Part shown: piece by piece, positions 19,304 to 27,731 of the stretch
Position numbering within the stretch: position 1 is the first letter of the stretch
Layout of the letters: each line of letters begins with the position of its first letter
Origin: Sphaerisporangium perillae
GTDB taxonomy: Bacteria > Actinomycetota > Actinomycetes > Streptosporangiales > Streptosporangiaceae
Assembly: GCF_023276435.1 (NCBI RefSeq)
Contig: NZ_JALLPO010000001.1
Span: 62,001-126,000 of the forward strand
Reading direction: 5' to 3'
Length of the DNA stretch: 64,000 nucleotides
The notes under the pieces: model-generated
What the model was told of the DNA's origin: nothing
Seen by the model: only the letters and a program-made list of their open reading frames with translations
Databases searched by the model: none
Position numbers and translations under genes: made by a program

Positions 19304-19783
19304 ATGAACGAGTTCACGGAGGCGATGCGGCAGCTCGTCGCGGGGGTGGCCGTGGTCACCGTGCATGACGAGCGCGACGACATCGGCACGACGGTCACGA
19401 CCTTCGCCTCCCTGTCGGCGGACCCGCCGATGGTGATGCTGAGCCTCACCTCCTCCGGCTACCTGTGCGAGGTCCTGCTCCGCCAGGACCGGTGGGCGGC
19501 GAGTCTGCTGTCCGGGACCCAGGCCGTGGTCGCCAGCCGGTTCGCCACCCCTGGGCGTCCCAGCGCCCGCCTGCTCCTCGCCGGGACTCCGCACCATCGC
19601 GGCGCGCAGACCGGGGCGTTCGTCATCGACGGCGGCGTGGCCGCCCTGGAGGCCGAGACCGCCCGGGTGATCCCCGGCGGCGACCACACCCTCTTCCTCG
19701 CCCAGGTGCTCCGTGTCGACTACGTCGACCCGGCACTCCCGCCCCTGGTGAGGATGCGCGGCCGTTACCGTGCGGTCAACTGA
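19304..19783 (+). CDS. Flavin reductase-like domain protein (FMN-binding split barrel)
   Basis: A 159-residue member of the flavin reductase-like family, which supplies reduced flavin to two-component monooxygenases or binds FMN. It starts MNEFTEAMRQLVAGVAVVTV, has GTTVTTFASLSADPPMVMLS (the typical family signature where a small residue precedes the substrate loop) and ends DYVDPALPPLVRMRGRYRAV. The ATG at 19304 has AGGAG 9 bases upstream; the frame is open far upstream but the N-terminal part is not family-like. No monooxygenase is next to it, so its partner is unknown. It could serve steroid ring oxygenation given the nearby sterol genes, but that is speculation. Confidence 0.8.
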   Translation: MNEFTEAMRQLVAGVAVVTVHDERDDIGTTVTTFASLSADPPMVMLSLTSSGYLCEVLLRQDRWAASLLSGTQAVVASRFATPGRPSARLLLAGTPHHRGAQTGAFVIDGGVAALEAETARVIPGGDHTLFLAQVLRVDYVDPALPPLVRMRGRYRAVN

Positions 19784-19844
19784 CGGTGCCGTCAAGCTAA
19801 GGAGATCAACACCGGGGTAGGTCGTCTTCCGGGATGATCCCGTC

Positions 19845-20897
19845 ATGCGATGGGTTGTAGCGCTTCTCGCCATCATGATCGCGGCTCTGTGCTTCGGTGC
19901 CTGGGAGTTGCTGTCCGACTCGTGCCCGCCCGAGGCGTGTGACAGCGGTCCGACGGTTGCCCTCAGCGTCCCCCTTCCCGTGGATTCCGCTCACTGGACG
20001 ATGTCTCGCCACCGCCTTGATCAGCTTTCTGAGGACGCGACTGATTCGCCCGACATCGTGAAGCGGTTCGCCCGCGACGACATCTGGACGTTCAGCACGA
20101 GCGGCGGCGGTCTGGAGGTGACCCGCTGGGATGGGACACGCCGGCGGAGAATGACCCCGCCGCTCCCGGACGCCCTCCTGATCGAGGACATCACCGGTAC
20201 GGGCTCCGACGACATCTGGATCTCAGGGTCGGACGTACGGCTGGGAGCGCCAGGCGATCGAACCGGTCCGGACGGGATACTGGCCCACTGGAACGGACGC
20301 GTATGGGAACGCGTCCCCGCCACCGCGAACGTGATCGATGTCGCCTCCGTGGCGAGGAACGACGTCTGGGCCCTCTTCGACGGAAAGATCATGCACGGGG
20401 ACGGTCATACGTGGACTCCGGCCTCCGTGCCTGAGGTGCCGATGCCCGGCTCTCTTCACGGAGAAGCCCCCGAGAGCCTGTTGAGCGACATCATCGCGCT
20501 CGCCGCGAACGACGTGTGGGCGGTCGGCACGGTCACCACCTCCTTCTGCTGCGACAACTGGATCCACCACCGTGAGGTCGTCATGCACTGGGACGGGCAC
20601 GCCTGGAACCTTCTCGACCTCGGTATTCGTGGCCTTCACTTCAGCCAGGCGGTCCCGGACGGGCACGGCGGACTGTGGATCGCCACCCGGCGTGACGGCG
20701 AACCCTGGACGCCCATCGCCATCCACTACCGCGGCGGACACTGGACCAAGAGCACGCTTCCACGGCCGGACGGGTACCAGAGTGTGCAAGCCGACCAGAT
20801 CACGATTACGGACAAAGGAAGGATCTTGCTGAGCGCCACCGCGTATGCCGCCAAGGACGGGATTCCCACGACCGTGGAGTACAGCCTCACCTCGTAA
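19845..20897 (+). CDS. Secreted or anchored beta-propeller-like hypothetical protein
   Basis: 350 residues with an N-terminal hydrophobic segment (VVALLAIMIAALCFGAWELL) that can act as a signal peptide or anchor. The rest contains recurring short blocks such as DDIWTFS, DDIWISGS, NDVWALFDG, NDVWAVGT and GGLWIATR, each followed by HW(D/N)G-type strands. Such blocks are typical of propeller-like exported proteins of actinomycetes. No catalytic motif is seen. It is followed tail-to-tail by the MFS gene, overlapping its stop by 11 bases. Function unknown. Confidence 0.75.
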   Translation: MRWVVALLAIMIAALCFGAWELLSDSCPPEACDSGPTVALSVPLPVDSAHWTMSRHRLDQLSEDATDSPDIVKRFARDDIWTFSTSGGGLEVTRWDGTRRRRMTPPLPDALLIEDITGTGSDDIWISGSDVRLGAPGDRTGPDGILAHWNGRVWERVPATANVIDVASVARNDVWALFDGKIMHGDGHTWTPASVPEVPMPGSLHGEAPESLLSDIIALAANDVWAVGTVTTSFCCDNWIHHREVVMHWDGHAWNLLDLGIRGLHFSQAVPDGHGGLWIATRRDGEPWTPIAIHYRGGHWTKSTLPRPDGYQSVQADQITITDKGRILLSATAYAAKDGIPTTVEYSLTS

Positions 20898-22350
20898 TCT
20901 CGACCCGCTTCTCTGGCCGGGTATCCGGCTTCGTGACGGCCCGCCGCCCGGGCCGGCGCAGCACGGTGGACGCGACGGCGAAGGCCGCGACCAGGAGCCC
21001 GGTGGCGATGGCGAACGCCAGGTGGTAGCCGCCGGTCAGCGCCTCGGCCTGGCTCCTGCCCTGCTCGACGAGGTCCCCGGTGCGGGAGGCCGCCAGCGTG
21101 GAGAGCACGGCCACACCCACCGCCATGCCGATCTGCTGAGTCGTGTTGAACAGCCCGGAGGCGAGCCCGGCGTCGTCGTCGCCCGCGCCGGACATGGCGA
21201 GCGTGGTCAGTGCCGGGAGGGCGAGCCCGAAGCCGGCGGTGAGCAGCATCGACGGCAGCAGATCGGTGAGGTAGTTCGCTTGCACGGGCACGCGGGCGAG
21301 CAGCCCGAGGACCCCCATCAGGAGCAGCAGTCCCGCCAGCAGGACGTTGCGCTCGCCGAAGCGGGCGTTGAGCCGCGCGGAGACGCCCAGTGAGACCGCC
21401 CCGATGACCGCCGCCGCCGGGAGCATCGCCACGCCGGTCGCGGCGGCCCCGTACCCGAGCACCTTCTGCAGGTACAGGGCGACGAGGATCTGGAAGGAGA
21501 AGCAGGCGGCGACCACCAGGATCTGGACCAGGTTGGCTCCCGAGACGTCCCGTGACCGGAAGATCCGCAGCGGCATGAGCGGGGTCCGCGCGGTGGCCTG
21601 CCGGACGACGAACGCGACGAGCAGCGCGACGGCGAGGGCGCCGTACCCGAGCGTGAACGCCGAGGTCCAGCCGTGCTCCTCGACCTTGACCACGGTGTAG
21701 ATGCCCACCATCAGCCCGGCCGTGACCAGGAGGGCGCCGATGACGTCGGCGCCGGCGGCGACGCCGAGCCCGCGGTCGGCGGGCAGGACGGGCACGGCGA
21801 CCGCGAGCGCCGCGAGCCCGATCGGCAGGTTGATGAAGAAGATCCAGTGCCAGCTGAGGGCGTCGGTCAGGACGCCCCCGAGCACCTGGCCGATCGAGGC
21901 GCCGGCGGCGCCGGTGAAGCTGAAGACGGCGATCGCCTTCGCGCGCTCCCTCGGCTCGGTGAACAGCGTCACCAGGATCCCCAGGCTGACGGCCGAGGCC
22001 ATGGCGCTGCCCACGCCTTGCAGGAACCGGGCGGCGATCAACGTGGCCGGGGTGGTGGCGACGCCCGCCAGCACCGAGGCGGCGGTGAACAGGGCGCTGC
22101 CGCCCAGGAACAGGCGCTTGCGGCCGATCAGGTCGCCGAGCCGTCCGGCGAGCAGTAGCAGGCTGCCGAACGCGATCAGGTAGGCGTTGACGACCCAGCT
22201 GAGGCCGGCGGGGGAGAAGCCGAGGTCGGCCTGGATCGCCGGCATCGCGACGGTCACGATGCTGCCGTCGAGGATGGTCATCAGCATCGCCGAGGCGATC
22301 ACCCCGAGGGCGATCCAGCGCGATCGGGGCACGGCGGAGGTTGCGGACAT
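20887..22350 (-). CDS. MFS drug exporter, DHA2 (14-helix) family
   Basis: Major facilitator of 487 residues with about 14 hydrophobic helices. Landmarks are MLMTILDGSIVTVAMPAIQA (motif D1-type), LLLLAGRLGDLIGRKRLFLG (motif A), RFLQGVGSAMASA (motif B) and GAAGASIGQVLGGVLTDALS (motif C, antiporter signature). These support a proton-coupled multidrug exporter of the EmrB/QacA type. The ATG at 22350 has AGGAG five bases upstream. It follows the MarR gene by 63 bases on the same strand, an arrangement typical of a repressor-exporter operon. Confidence 0.92.
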   Translation of the reverse strand: MSATSAVPRSRWIALGVIASAMLMTILDGSIVTVAMPAIQADLGFSPAGLSWVVNAYLIAFGSLLLLAGRLGDLIGRKRLFLGGSALFTAASVLAGVATTPATLIAARFLQGVGSAMASAVSLGILVTLFTEPRERAKAIAVFSFTGAAGASIGQVLGGVLTDALSWHWIFFINLPIGLAALAVAVPVLPADRGLGVAAGADVIGALLVTAGLMVGIYTVVKVEEHGWTSAFTLGYGALAVALLVAFVVRQATARTPLMPLRIFRSRDVSGANLVQILVVAACFSFQILVALYLQKVLGYGAAATGVAMLPAAAVIGAVSLGVSARLNARFGERNVLLAGLLLLMGVLGLLARVPVQANYLTDLLPSMLLTAGFGLALPALTTLAMSGAGDDDAGLASGLFNTTQQIGMAVGVAVLSTLAASRTGDLVEQGRSQAEALTGGYHLAFAIATGLLVAAFAVASTVLRRPGRRAVTKPDTRPEKRVEITR

Positions 22351-22413
22351 GGGCACTCCTGTCAGAAAGGCGACAGGAGGAACCGTAGCAGATGGTTTTT
22401 TAGTAGACGATCC

Positions 22414-22923
22414 CTAACGGATCTGATTTCCCCGCTGTCGTGCCCGCCGCACCGGCTGGGGGTTCTCCACCGGAGTGGACAGTGGCCCGGTGACCAGGAG
22501 GTTCATGGCCCGCAGCAAGATCTCGCGCTCGCCTTGGGGAATCGCCGCCAATGCCTGCTCGTGGACGCGGTCCACGATCTCCTGGCTCCGCGCGGCGACC
22601 CGCGCCCCCTCCTCGGTGACCGCGATGATGCGGGCCCGCCGGTCCTTGCTCGATGGGCGGCGCTCGGCGAGGCCGGCCTCCTCCAGGGCGTCGACCGTCA
22701 CGACCATCGTGGTCTTGTCCATGTCGCCGATCTCCGCGAGCTCGATCTGCGTGCGCTCCTCTTCCAGGGCGTGGACCAGCACGCAGTGCATGCGCGCGGT
22801 CAGGCCGATCTCGGCGAGCGCCGCCGACATCTGGGTCCGCAGCACATGGCCGGCGTGGTCCAGCAGGAACGACAGGTCCGGTGCGGTGCGGGCGGGCGCC
22901 ATGGCGGTCATGCCTGACAGCAT
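22414..22923 (-). CDS. MarR-family regulator of the adjacent exporter
   Basis: 169-residue MarR protein. The winged helix reads IELAEIGDMDKTTMVVTVDA then LEEAGLAERRPSSKDRRARI. The start is uncertain: ATG codons at 22923 and 22911 are both possible and neither has a clear ribosome site, so a short or absent leader is likely. It is directly upstream of the MFS exporter on the same strand and is its probable repressor. A short palindrome lies 11 bases before the ATG. Confidence 0.88.
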   Translation of the reverse strand: MLSGMTAMAPARTAPDLSFLLDHAGHVLRTQMSAALAEIGLTARMHCVLVHALEEERTQIELAEIGDMDKTTMVVTVDALEEAGLAERRPSSKDRRARIIAVTEEGARVAARSQEIVDRVHEQALAAIPQGEREILLRAMNLLVTGPLSTPVENPQPVRRARQRGNQIR

Positions 22924-22933
22924 AACAATTCGG

Positions 22934-22944
22934 TCCGTGACGGA
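22934..22944. promoter_or_regulatory. Candidate MarR operator
   Basis: TCCGT-G-ACGGA is a perfect 11-base inverted repeat just upstream of the MarR gene; GGAT-T-ATCC overlaps its right end (22942-22950). Placement fits autorepression. Confidence 0.4.
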
Positions 22945-23013
22945 TTATCCGCTGGAAGACCCATTCCGGAAGACCCCTTCCTGTGGGCGCCCCGAGGAGG
23001 GTGAACCTGGAGG

Positions 23014-23030
23014 TATAATATCTAGTTTGT
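23014..23030 (+). promoter_or_regulatory. TATAAT promoter and possible Rrf2 site at the Rrf2 gene
   Basis: A perfect -10 box TATAAT (23014-23019) lies 9 bases before the GTG start of the Rrf2 gene, implying a nearly leaderless transcript. The overlapping sequence ATATCTAGTTTGT (23018-23030) resembles ATGTCTAGATTAT at 23611-23623, suggesting a shared operator. Confidence 0.55.
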
Positions 23031-23556
23031 GCGGATGAGTGAAGGCGTCGAATGGGCGGTCCACTGCTGCCTGACGCTGGCATGGCTCGATGAAGACCGG
23101 CCCGTGCCGACGGCGAGGCTGGCGGCGAGCTACGAGCTGCCGCCGGCGTATCTCAACAAGCAGCTCCAGGCCATGGTGAGGGCCGGGATCCTCGCCTCGA
23201 CCCCAGGGGTGAAGGGCGGCTTCCGGCTGGCCCGACCGCTCGAGAAGATCACGCTCATGGACGTCGTCACGGCCATCGAGGGTCCGGACGAGGCCTTCCA
23301 GTGCACGGAGATCCGTCAGCGCGGCGCGGGGGTGGAGTCTCCCGCCCGGGGGTTCCGCGTGCCCTGCGCGGTCACGACCGCGATGCGCAAGGCCGAGATG
23401 GCCTGGCGGCGGGCGCTGGCGGCGCAGACCCTCGCCGACGTGCGGGCGGCGGCCGACCGCCACGCGCCCCAGGCGGGCGAGAGCCTCCGGCGCTGGTACG
23501 CGCGCGGCTCGTCCTCGTCCCCCCCTTCTTCCCCCTCCTCGCCCTCGTCCGCCTGA
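23029..23556 (+). CDS. Rrf2-family transcriptional regulator
   Basis: Rrf2-type winged-helix regulator of 175 residues. The DNA-binding part reads SEGVEWAVHCCLTLAWLDED, ASYELPPAYLNKQLQAMVRA and TPGVKGGFRLARPLEKITLM. Cysteines near the centre (QCTE and VPCAV) could hold an iron-sulfur cluster or act as a redox switch, though the spacing differs from IscR/NsrR. I use the GTG at 23029 (VRMSEGVEW), as relatives begin MRMSEGVEW; no ribosome site is present and the promoter sits too close for a leader. It likely controls itself and the downstream carboxymuconolactone decarboxylase-like gene. Confidence 0.85.
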   Translation: MRMSEGVEWAVHCCLTLAWLDEDRPVPTARLAASYELPPAYLNKQLQAMVRAGILASTPGVKGGFRLARPLEKITLMDVVTAIEGPDEAFQCTEIRQRGAGVESPARGFRVPCAVTTAMRKAEMAWRRALAAQTLADVRAAADRHAPQAGESLRRWYARGSSSSPPSSPSSPSSA

Positions 23557-23610
23557 TCGTTCCGACGATGAGGCCTCCGCCTCGGCCTGGAAGCAGAAAC
23601 TGGAGATCCA

Positions 23611-23623
23611 ATGTCTAGATTAT
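23611..23623 (+). promoter_or_regulatory. Possible second Rrf2 site
   Basis: ATGTCTAGATTAT, containing the palindrome TCTAGA, repeats the motif found at the Rrf2 promoter. It lies 120 bases before the carboxymuconolactone decarboxylase-like gene. Confidence 0.4.
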
Positions 23624-23742
23624 GAGCCCCGGCCGCCCCATGGCCGCAGGCCGTGGATTCCCGACGAGTCAGACGAACACCGACTTCACGTACGGCGGTC
23701 GCCGTACCCCCAAGCCGTACCTCATGAAAACGGAGAAAAGCG

Positions 23743-24213
23743 ATGCAGTCACGGATGGACAACTTCGCCAAGGTCGCCGCCAAGGGCTACCGCGCGATGC
23801 TCGACGTGGGTGCCTACGTGGCGCGCAGCGGCATCCCGCACGCGACCCTGGAGCTGGTCAAGATCCGCGCCAGCCAGATCAACGGGTGCGGGTTCTGCCT
23901 GGACATGCACGGCCACGACGCCAAGAAGGCCGGTGAGACCGACGAGCGGCTGTTCACGGTCGCGGCCTGGCGCGAGGCGCCCTACTTCACCCCGGAGGAG
24001 CGGGCGGCCCTGGCGCTGACCGAGGCGGCGACCCGGATCGCAGACAACCCGCACGGGGTGCCGGACGAGGTCTGGGACGAGGCCGCCGACCACTACGACG
24101 AGGAGCAGCTCGCCGCGCTGGTGATGGCCATCGCCGAGATCAATGCCTGGAACCGCGTCAACGTCACCATCCGCGGTGTCGCCGGCTCCCACCGCCGCCC
24201 CGCCTCCGCCTGA
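23743..24213 (+). CDS. Carboxymuconolactone decarboxylase / AhpD-like protein
   Basis: 156-residue all-helical protein with the AhpD-type redox motif CGFCLDMH (Cys49, Cys52, His56) in the context ELVKIRASQINGCGFCLDMH. Further conserved stretches are WREAPYFTPEERAALALTEA and NAWNRVNVTIRG. Members act as alkylhydroperoxidase-like thiol proteins or (de)carboxylases; the CxxC points to the peroxidase-like group. The ATG at 23743 has GGAGA 7 bases upstream. Its position after an Rrf2 regulator suggests a redox- or electrophile-inducible pair. Confidence 0.9.
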   Translation: MQSRMDNFAKVAAKGYRAMLDVGAYVARSGIPHATLELVKIRASQINGCGFCLDMHGHDAKKAGETDERLFTVAAWREAPYFTPEERAALALTEAATRIADNPHGVPDEVWDEAADHYDEEQLAALVMAIAEINAWNRVNVTIRGVAGSHRRPASA

Positions 24214-24258
24214 CCGGTGTATGGCGGGTGACCCGGTGATGGTTCGGCGGACGCCGTC

Positions 24259-24732
24259 TCAGTCGAGTCCGCCGAACCAGCCGGGGACGTCGAGGCGGAA
24301 GAAATCGGGCGGGGTCATCGCGCGCAGGCCGGATTCGATGGCGCGGAGGTGTTCCTCGCCGAGGGTCTCCGACCAGCGAGCCCGGATGTCGTCGAAGATG
24401 CGGGCCGACCGCACGAGGCTGTCCACGCCTCGCTCCGTGAGCCGCACGATCTTGCGTCGGGCGTCCTCGGGGTCGGTATCGCGCTCGATGTACCCCATGC
24501 GCTCCAGCGTGTCGATCGTCTTGCCGGCGGCCTGCTTGGAGACCCCCAGCCGGCGCCCGAGTTCGACGGCCGTGGTGCCGCGCGTGCCGATGGCCTGCAT
24601 GACGAACCCGTGCATCGGCCGCATATCGGGATGTCCCTGGCGGGCCAGCTCGGCGTGGACCTCGTCGATGATGGTGCGGAACCCCAGGAACAGCCGGAGG
24701 GGCAGCTCGAAGCCCGGCGGGTTCGTTGACAC
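24259..24732 (-). CDS. MarR-family regulator
   Basis: 157-residue MarR protein. The helix-turn-helix and wing read TTAVELGRRLGVSKQAAGKT and MGYIERDTDPEDARRKIVRL. The start is a GTG at 24732 with a weak GAGG upstream. It ends convergent to the AhpD-like gene and lies 73 bases after the TetR gene on the same strand, so it may be co-transcribed with it. Target unknown. Confidence 0.87.
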   Translation of the reverse strand: MSTNPPGFELPLRLFLGFRTIIDEVHAELARQGHPDMRPMHGFVMQAIGTRGTTAVELGRRLGVSKQAAGKTIDTLERMGYIERDTDPEDARRKIVRLTERGVDSLVRSARIFDDIRARWSETLGEEHLRAIESGLRAMTPPDFFRLDVPGWFGGLD

Positions 24733-24805
24733 GATGGGCGACCTCGCTCAGTGCGGACAACCGTGTTGACCATCGTACGCGCGGTGACCGGGACGAAGGC
24801 CGCGC

Positions 24806-25450
24806 TCAGGCCGGTACGGGGAGGATGGACGGGTCGGTGGCGACGGAGCGCAGCCGGGCGAGCATGATGGTCCGGGTCCTGGTGATGGCGCCGGGGTCGT
24901 CGTGGAGGAGCGCGTCGCCCCCACCGGCGCGCGCGTAGGCGTCCAGCTCGAAAGCCAGCCCCTCGACGTCGGTGTCCTCGGCGATCTCGCCGAGAACCTT
25001 CGCCTCGAGGATGTCGTCGGCGTTCTTCTTCCGCCAGCGGCGTAGGTGCGCGGCGATCTCGTCGCGCACCCGCCCGGGCCGGGTGTCGAACTCGGCGGTC
25101 GCGGCGTAGAAGAAGCACCCGCCGGCGAAGACCGGCCGAGACATGTAGCCGAGCCGGCGCTCGCACATCAGCCACACCCGTCGCAGGCCGGGTGGCACCT
25201 GTTCGGCGGGCCGCACGACCTCGGCGATGAAGATCGCCGCGGCGGCGCGGACGGTGGCGAGCTGGAGCTCCTCCTTGGAGCCGAAGTGGGTGAAGACGCC
25301 GCTCTTGCTGACCTTCAACTCGGTGGCCAGCCGCCCGATGGACAGGCCTTCCAGCCCGTCGACCGAGGCGATGTTCACGGCCCGCTGGAGGATCAGCCGC
25401 CGGGTCTGCTCCCCGCGCAGCAACCGGCCGTCGGTCTGTGTGCCGATCAT
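24806..25450 (-). CDS. TetR-family repressor of the divergent MFS exporter
   Basis: TetR regulator of 214 residues from the ATG at 25450 (GGTGAAG before it). The N-terminal domain reads RRLILQRAVNIASVDGLEGL and LATELKVSKSGVFTHFGSKE; the C-terminal domain contains ERRLGYMSRPVFAGGCFFYA. It is divergent from an MFS transporter, and two matching operator half-palindromes lie between them. A longer upstream frame overlaps the operators and is not family-like. It probably senses an exporter substrate. Confidence 0.9.
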   Translation of the reverse strand: MIGTQTDGRLLRGEQTRRLILQRAVNIASVDGLEGLSIGRLATELKVSKSGVFTHFGSKEELQLATVRAAAAIFIAEVVRPAEQVPPGLRRVWLMCERRLGYMSRPVFAGGCFFYAATAEFDTRPGRVRDEIAAHLRRWRKKNADDILEAKVLGEIAEDTDVEGLAFELDAYARAGGGDALLHDDPGAITRTRTIMLARLRSVATDPSILPVPA

Positions 25451-25483
25451 CTTCACCGCCTTCGCCCTGTCCAGCCAAACTAT

Positions 25484-25495
25484 ACGACCATTCGT
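25484..25495. promoter_or_regulatory. TetR operator, site 1
   Basis: ACGA-CCAT-TCGT, flanked by CAAACTATACGA. On the minus strand it reads into TCGTATAGTTTG, identical to the flank of site 2, giving two operators in opposite orientation 63 bases apart. TATAGT here can be the -10 box of the TetR gene. Confidence 0.6.
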
Positions 25496-25516
25496 GCAGA
25501 AAGTTTGCCGAAGCGG

Positions 25517-25558
25517 TTGACAGAATGCTCGGCACTGAAAGAGTGTACGACCGTTCGT
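25517..25558 (+). promoter_or_regulatory. MFS promoter with TetR operator, site 2
   Basis: A consensus -35 box TTGACA (25517-25522) precedes the operator ACGA-CCGT-TCGT (25547-25558), which continues into TATAGTTTG. The operator would cover the transcription start of the MFS gene 20 bases downstream. Confidence 0.55.
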
Positions 25559-25578
25559 ATAGTTTGATTGGAGCCCAG

Positions 25579-26988
25579 ATGCCCCGCACGACGTCCGCGC
25601 CACCGGGAGGCGCCGCGCTCCCGCTGCTCGCCTCAGGGGCGACCTTCCTGGCGATGCTCGACGCGACGGTGACCAATCTCGCGATCGCCGACCTGCGGCA
25701 CGATTTCACCTCCGCGTCCGTGGCCGGCTTGACCTGGGTCATCACCCTCTACGCCGTGCTGTTCGCGGCACTGCTCGCACCGGCGGGCCGGCTCGCCGAC
25801 ATCGTGGGCCGCCGCCTGCTGTTCCGGAGCGGTGTCGCCGTCTTCACCGGCGCGTCGCTTCTCTGCGCGCTAGCCCCCAGCCTGCCGATGCTCCTGGCGG
25901 CCCGGGCCCTCCAAGGGGCGGGTGCGGCCGCGATGATCCCCGCCTCGCTCGCCGTCCTGCTCCACGACACCCCCGCGGACCGCAGGGCCCGCGCGATCGG
26001 TCTGTGGACCGCGTCGGGGGCCATGGCCGCCGCCGTCGGCCCCAGCGTGGGCGGGGTGCTGGTGGACCTGCTGCACTGGCGGTCGCTCTTCTTCATCAAC
26101 ATCCCGGTCGGCCTGGCCATCATCGTCTGGGCCCGGGTCATCCCCGCCGGCGAGCGGACGCACGGGCGGCTGCCGGACCTGTTCGGCACGGCGCTGCTGG
26201 CCGGCGGCATCGGGGCGATCGCCCTCGGCGTGACGCAGGGACCGTCCTGGCACTGGGACGACGCCCGGACGATCGGCCTGCTCGCCGGAGGCACCGCCGG
26301 CACCGCGCTCGCCCTTTGGCGGTCCACCACGCACCCTGTTCCCGCCGTCGAGACGTCTTTGTGGCGCAGCCGGACGTTCGCCGTCGCCAACATCGCCTCG
26401 GCGCTCTACGGCGCCGCGCTGTACCCGTGGCTGCTCGTCGGCGTGCTGTACCTGACACAGGTCTGGCATTACTCGGAGCTGCGGGCGGGTCTGGCCGTGA
26501 GTCCGGGGGCGCTGACGGCCACGATCGCCGCGCTGGCCCTCGGCCGGTTCGGCGGCCGGTTCGGTCCGCGCGCCGGCGTCGTCGGGGGTGCCGCCGTGAT
26601 GGCCGGCTCCGCGATCTGGATCGTCCTGGCACTCCCGGTGACCCCGCAGTTCCTGACGTTCTGGCTGCCCGTAGGACTCGTCGGCGGTGCCGGAATGGGG
26701 GCCCTCACCTACGGTGCGGCGAGCGCCGCCGCGTTGTCGGTAACGCCGCTGCGGTTCGCGGGGGCGACCGGGCTCAACACGACGGCCCGGCAGCTCGGCG
26801 GCGCCTTGGGCGTCGCGGCGCTCGCGGCGATCCTGCCCGCCCGGACCGGACTACAGGGCTTCACCAACGTCTACCTGTTCTGCGCGCTGGTCTCGGCCGC
26901 GGCCGCCGTCATCGGGATGGCGATCACGCTCCGCGCCGCTCCCGCCGCCGTGCCGGCGTCCACCCGGAAAGAGGAGGTCACGGCGTGA
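25579..26988 (+). CDS. MFS exporter, DHA2-type
   Basis: 469-residue multidrug-type facilitator. It contains FLAMLDATVTNLAIADLRHD, LLAPAGRLADIVGRRLLFRS (motif A), RALQGAGAAAMIPASLAVLL (motif B) and SGAMAAAVGPSVGGVLVDLL (motif C), and about 14 hydrophobic helices. The ATG at 25579 follows GGAG. It overlaps the SGNH hydrolase gene by four bases (GTGA), so the two are translated together under TetR control. Confidence 0.92.
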   Translation: MPRTTSAPPGGAALPLLASGATFLAMLDATVTNLAIADLRHDFTSASVAGLTWVITLYAVLFAALLAPAGRLADIVGRRLLFRSGVAVFTGASLLCALAPSLPMLLAARALQGAGAAAMIPASLAVLLHDTPADRRARAIGLWTASGAMAAAVGPSVGGVLVDLLHWRSLFFINIPVGLAIIVWARVIPAGERTHGRLPDLFGTALLAGGIGAIALGVTQGPSWHWDDARTIGLLAGGTAGTALALWRSTTHPVPAVETSLWRSRTFAVANIASALYGAALYPWLLVGVLYLTQVWHYSELRAGLAVSPGALTATIAALALGRFGGRFGPRAGVVGGAAVMAGSAIWIVLALPVTPQFLTFWLPVGLVGGAGMGALTYGAASAAALSVTPLRFAGATGLNTTARQLGGALGVAALAAILPARTGLQGFTNVYLFCALVSAAAAVIGMAITLRAAPAAVPASTRKEEVTA

Positions 26989-27671
26989 ACGAGGCCATCG
27001 ACCCGCACTGCCTGAGCGACGAACACGCGGCCGGGCTGCTGGCGCGAGCACCCTGGGAGCGCGTTGTGGGGATAGGGGACAGCGTCATCGAGGGGATCAG
27101 GGAGCCGGTGGACGGCTACCGCGACGAGAGCTGGATGGACCGGCTCGTCCGGATCCTGCGCCTGGTGCGGCCGACCCTCGACCACCTCAACCTCGGCAGG
27201 CGGGGCCTGCTCGCGGCGCAGGTGCGCGAGTCGCAGCTGGCACGGGCACTGGAGTTCCGCCCGGACCTGGCGGTCGTGGCCTTCGGCGGCAACGACACCT
27301 TCGGGCGCGACTTCGACGAGGCGGGGGTGGCGGCGGAGCTGGAGGCGGTCGTCTCGGCGCTGCGCTCCGCCCGCTGCCAGGTCGTCACCATCGGGCTCCT
27401 CGACATCACCCTGTCCGGGGTGGTGCCGGAGAAGTACGCGAAGACCTGGAGCACGCGGCTCGGCCGGCTGAACGCGCTGACGGCGGAAGTGGCCTCCAGG
27501 TTCGGCGCGATCCATGTCGACAACACCGGTCATCCGGTCGCCGCCGACCCGGGGATCTACAGCTCGGACGGCATCCATCTCAACGCGCGAGGCCACGCCA
27601 TCGCGGCGGCCGGCACCCTGCGCCGCCTCGCCGCCGCGATCGACGCTCCCGCTGCGAGCAGGGCGAACTGA
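26985..27671 (+). CDS. SGNH/GDSL-family esterase
   Basis: 228-residue SGNH hydrolase with all blocks visible: block I GIGDSVIEG with the nucleophile Ser, Gly in LGRRGLLAAQV, Asn in FGGND, and block V DGIHLNARGH with the catalytic Asp and His. There is no signal peptide, so it is cytoplasmic. The GTG at 26985 has AGGAGG 7 bases upstream and overlaps the MFS stop. Coupling to an exporter suggests that it deacylates the exported compound or a related toxic ester; that is inference. Confidence 0.9.
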   Translation: MNEAIDPHCLSDEHAAGLLARAPWERVVGIGDSVIEGIREPVDGYRDESWMDRLVRILRLVRPTLDHLNLGRRGLLAAQVRESQLARALEFRPDLAVVAFGGNDTFGRDFDEAGVAAELEAVVSALRSARCQVVTIGLLDITLSGVVPEKYAKTWSTRLGRLNALTAEVASRFGAIHVDNTGHPVAADPGIYSSDGIHLNARGHAIAAAGTLRRLAAAIDAPAASRAN

Positions 27672-27682
27672 CGGCGCCCTCA

Positions 27683-27714
27683 CCGGTCCGCGCGGCGTGG
27701 TCGACGCGGACCGG
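27683..27714. terminator. Bidirectional terminator-like hairpin
   Basis: CCGGTCCGCG and CGCGGACCGG form a perfect 10-base stem around a 12-base loop, exactly between the convergent SGNH hydrolase and sppA genes. Confidence 0.7.
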
Positions 27715-27731
27715 CGGGGAACCGGCGTGGT

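Noticed and set aside
26985-27671. SGNH hydrolase considered as a secreted lipase
   Set aside because: There is no signal peptide or N-terminal hydrophobic segment, and the gene is coupled to an exporter gene.
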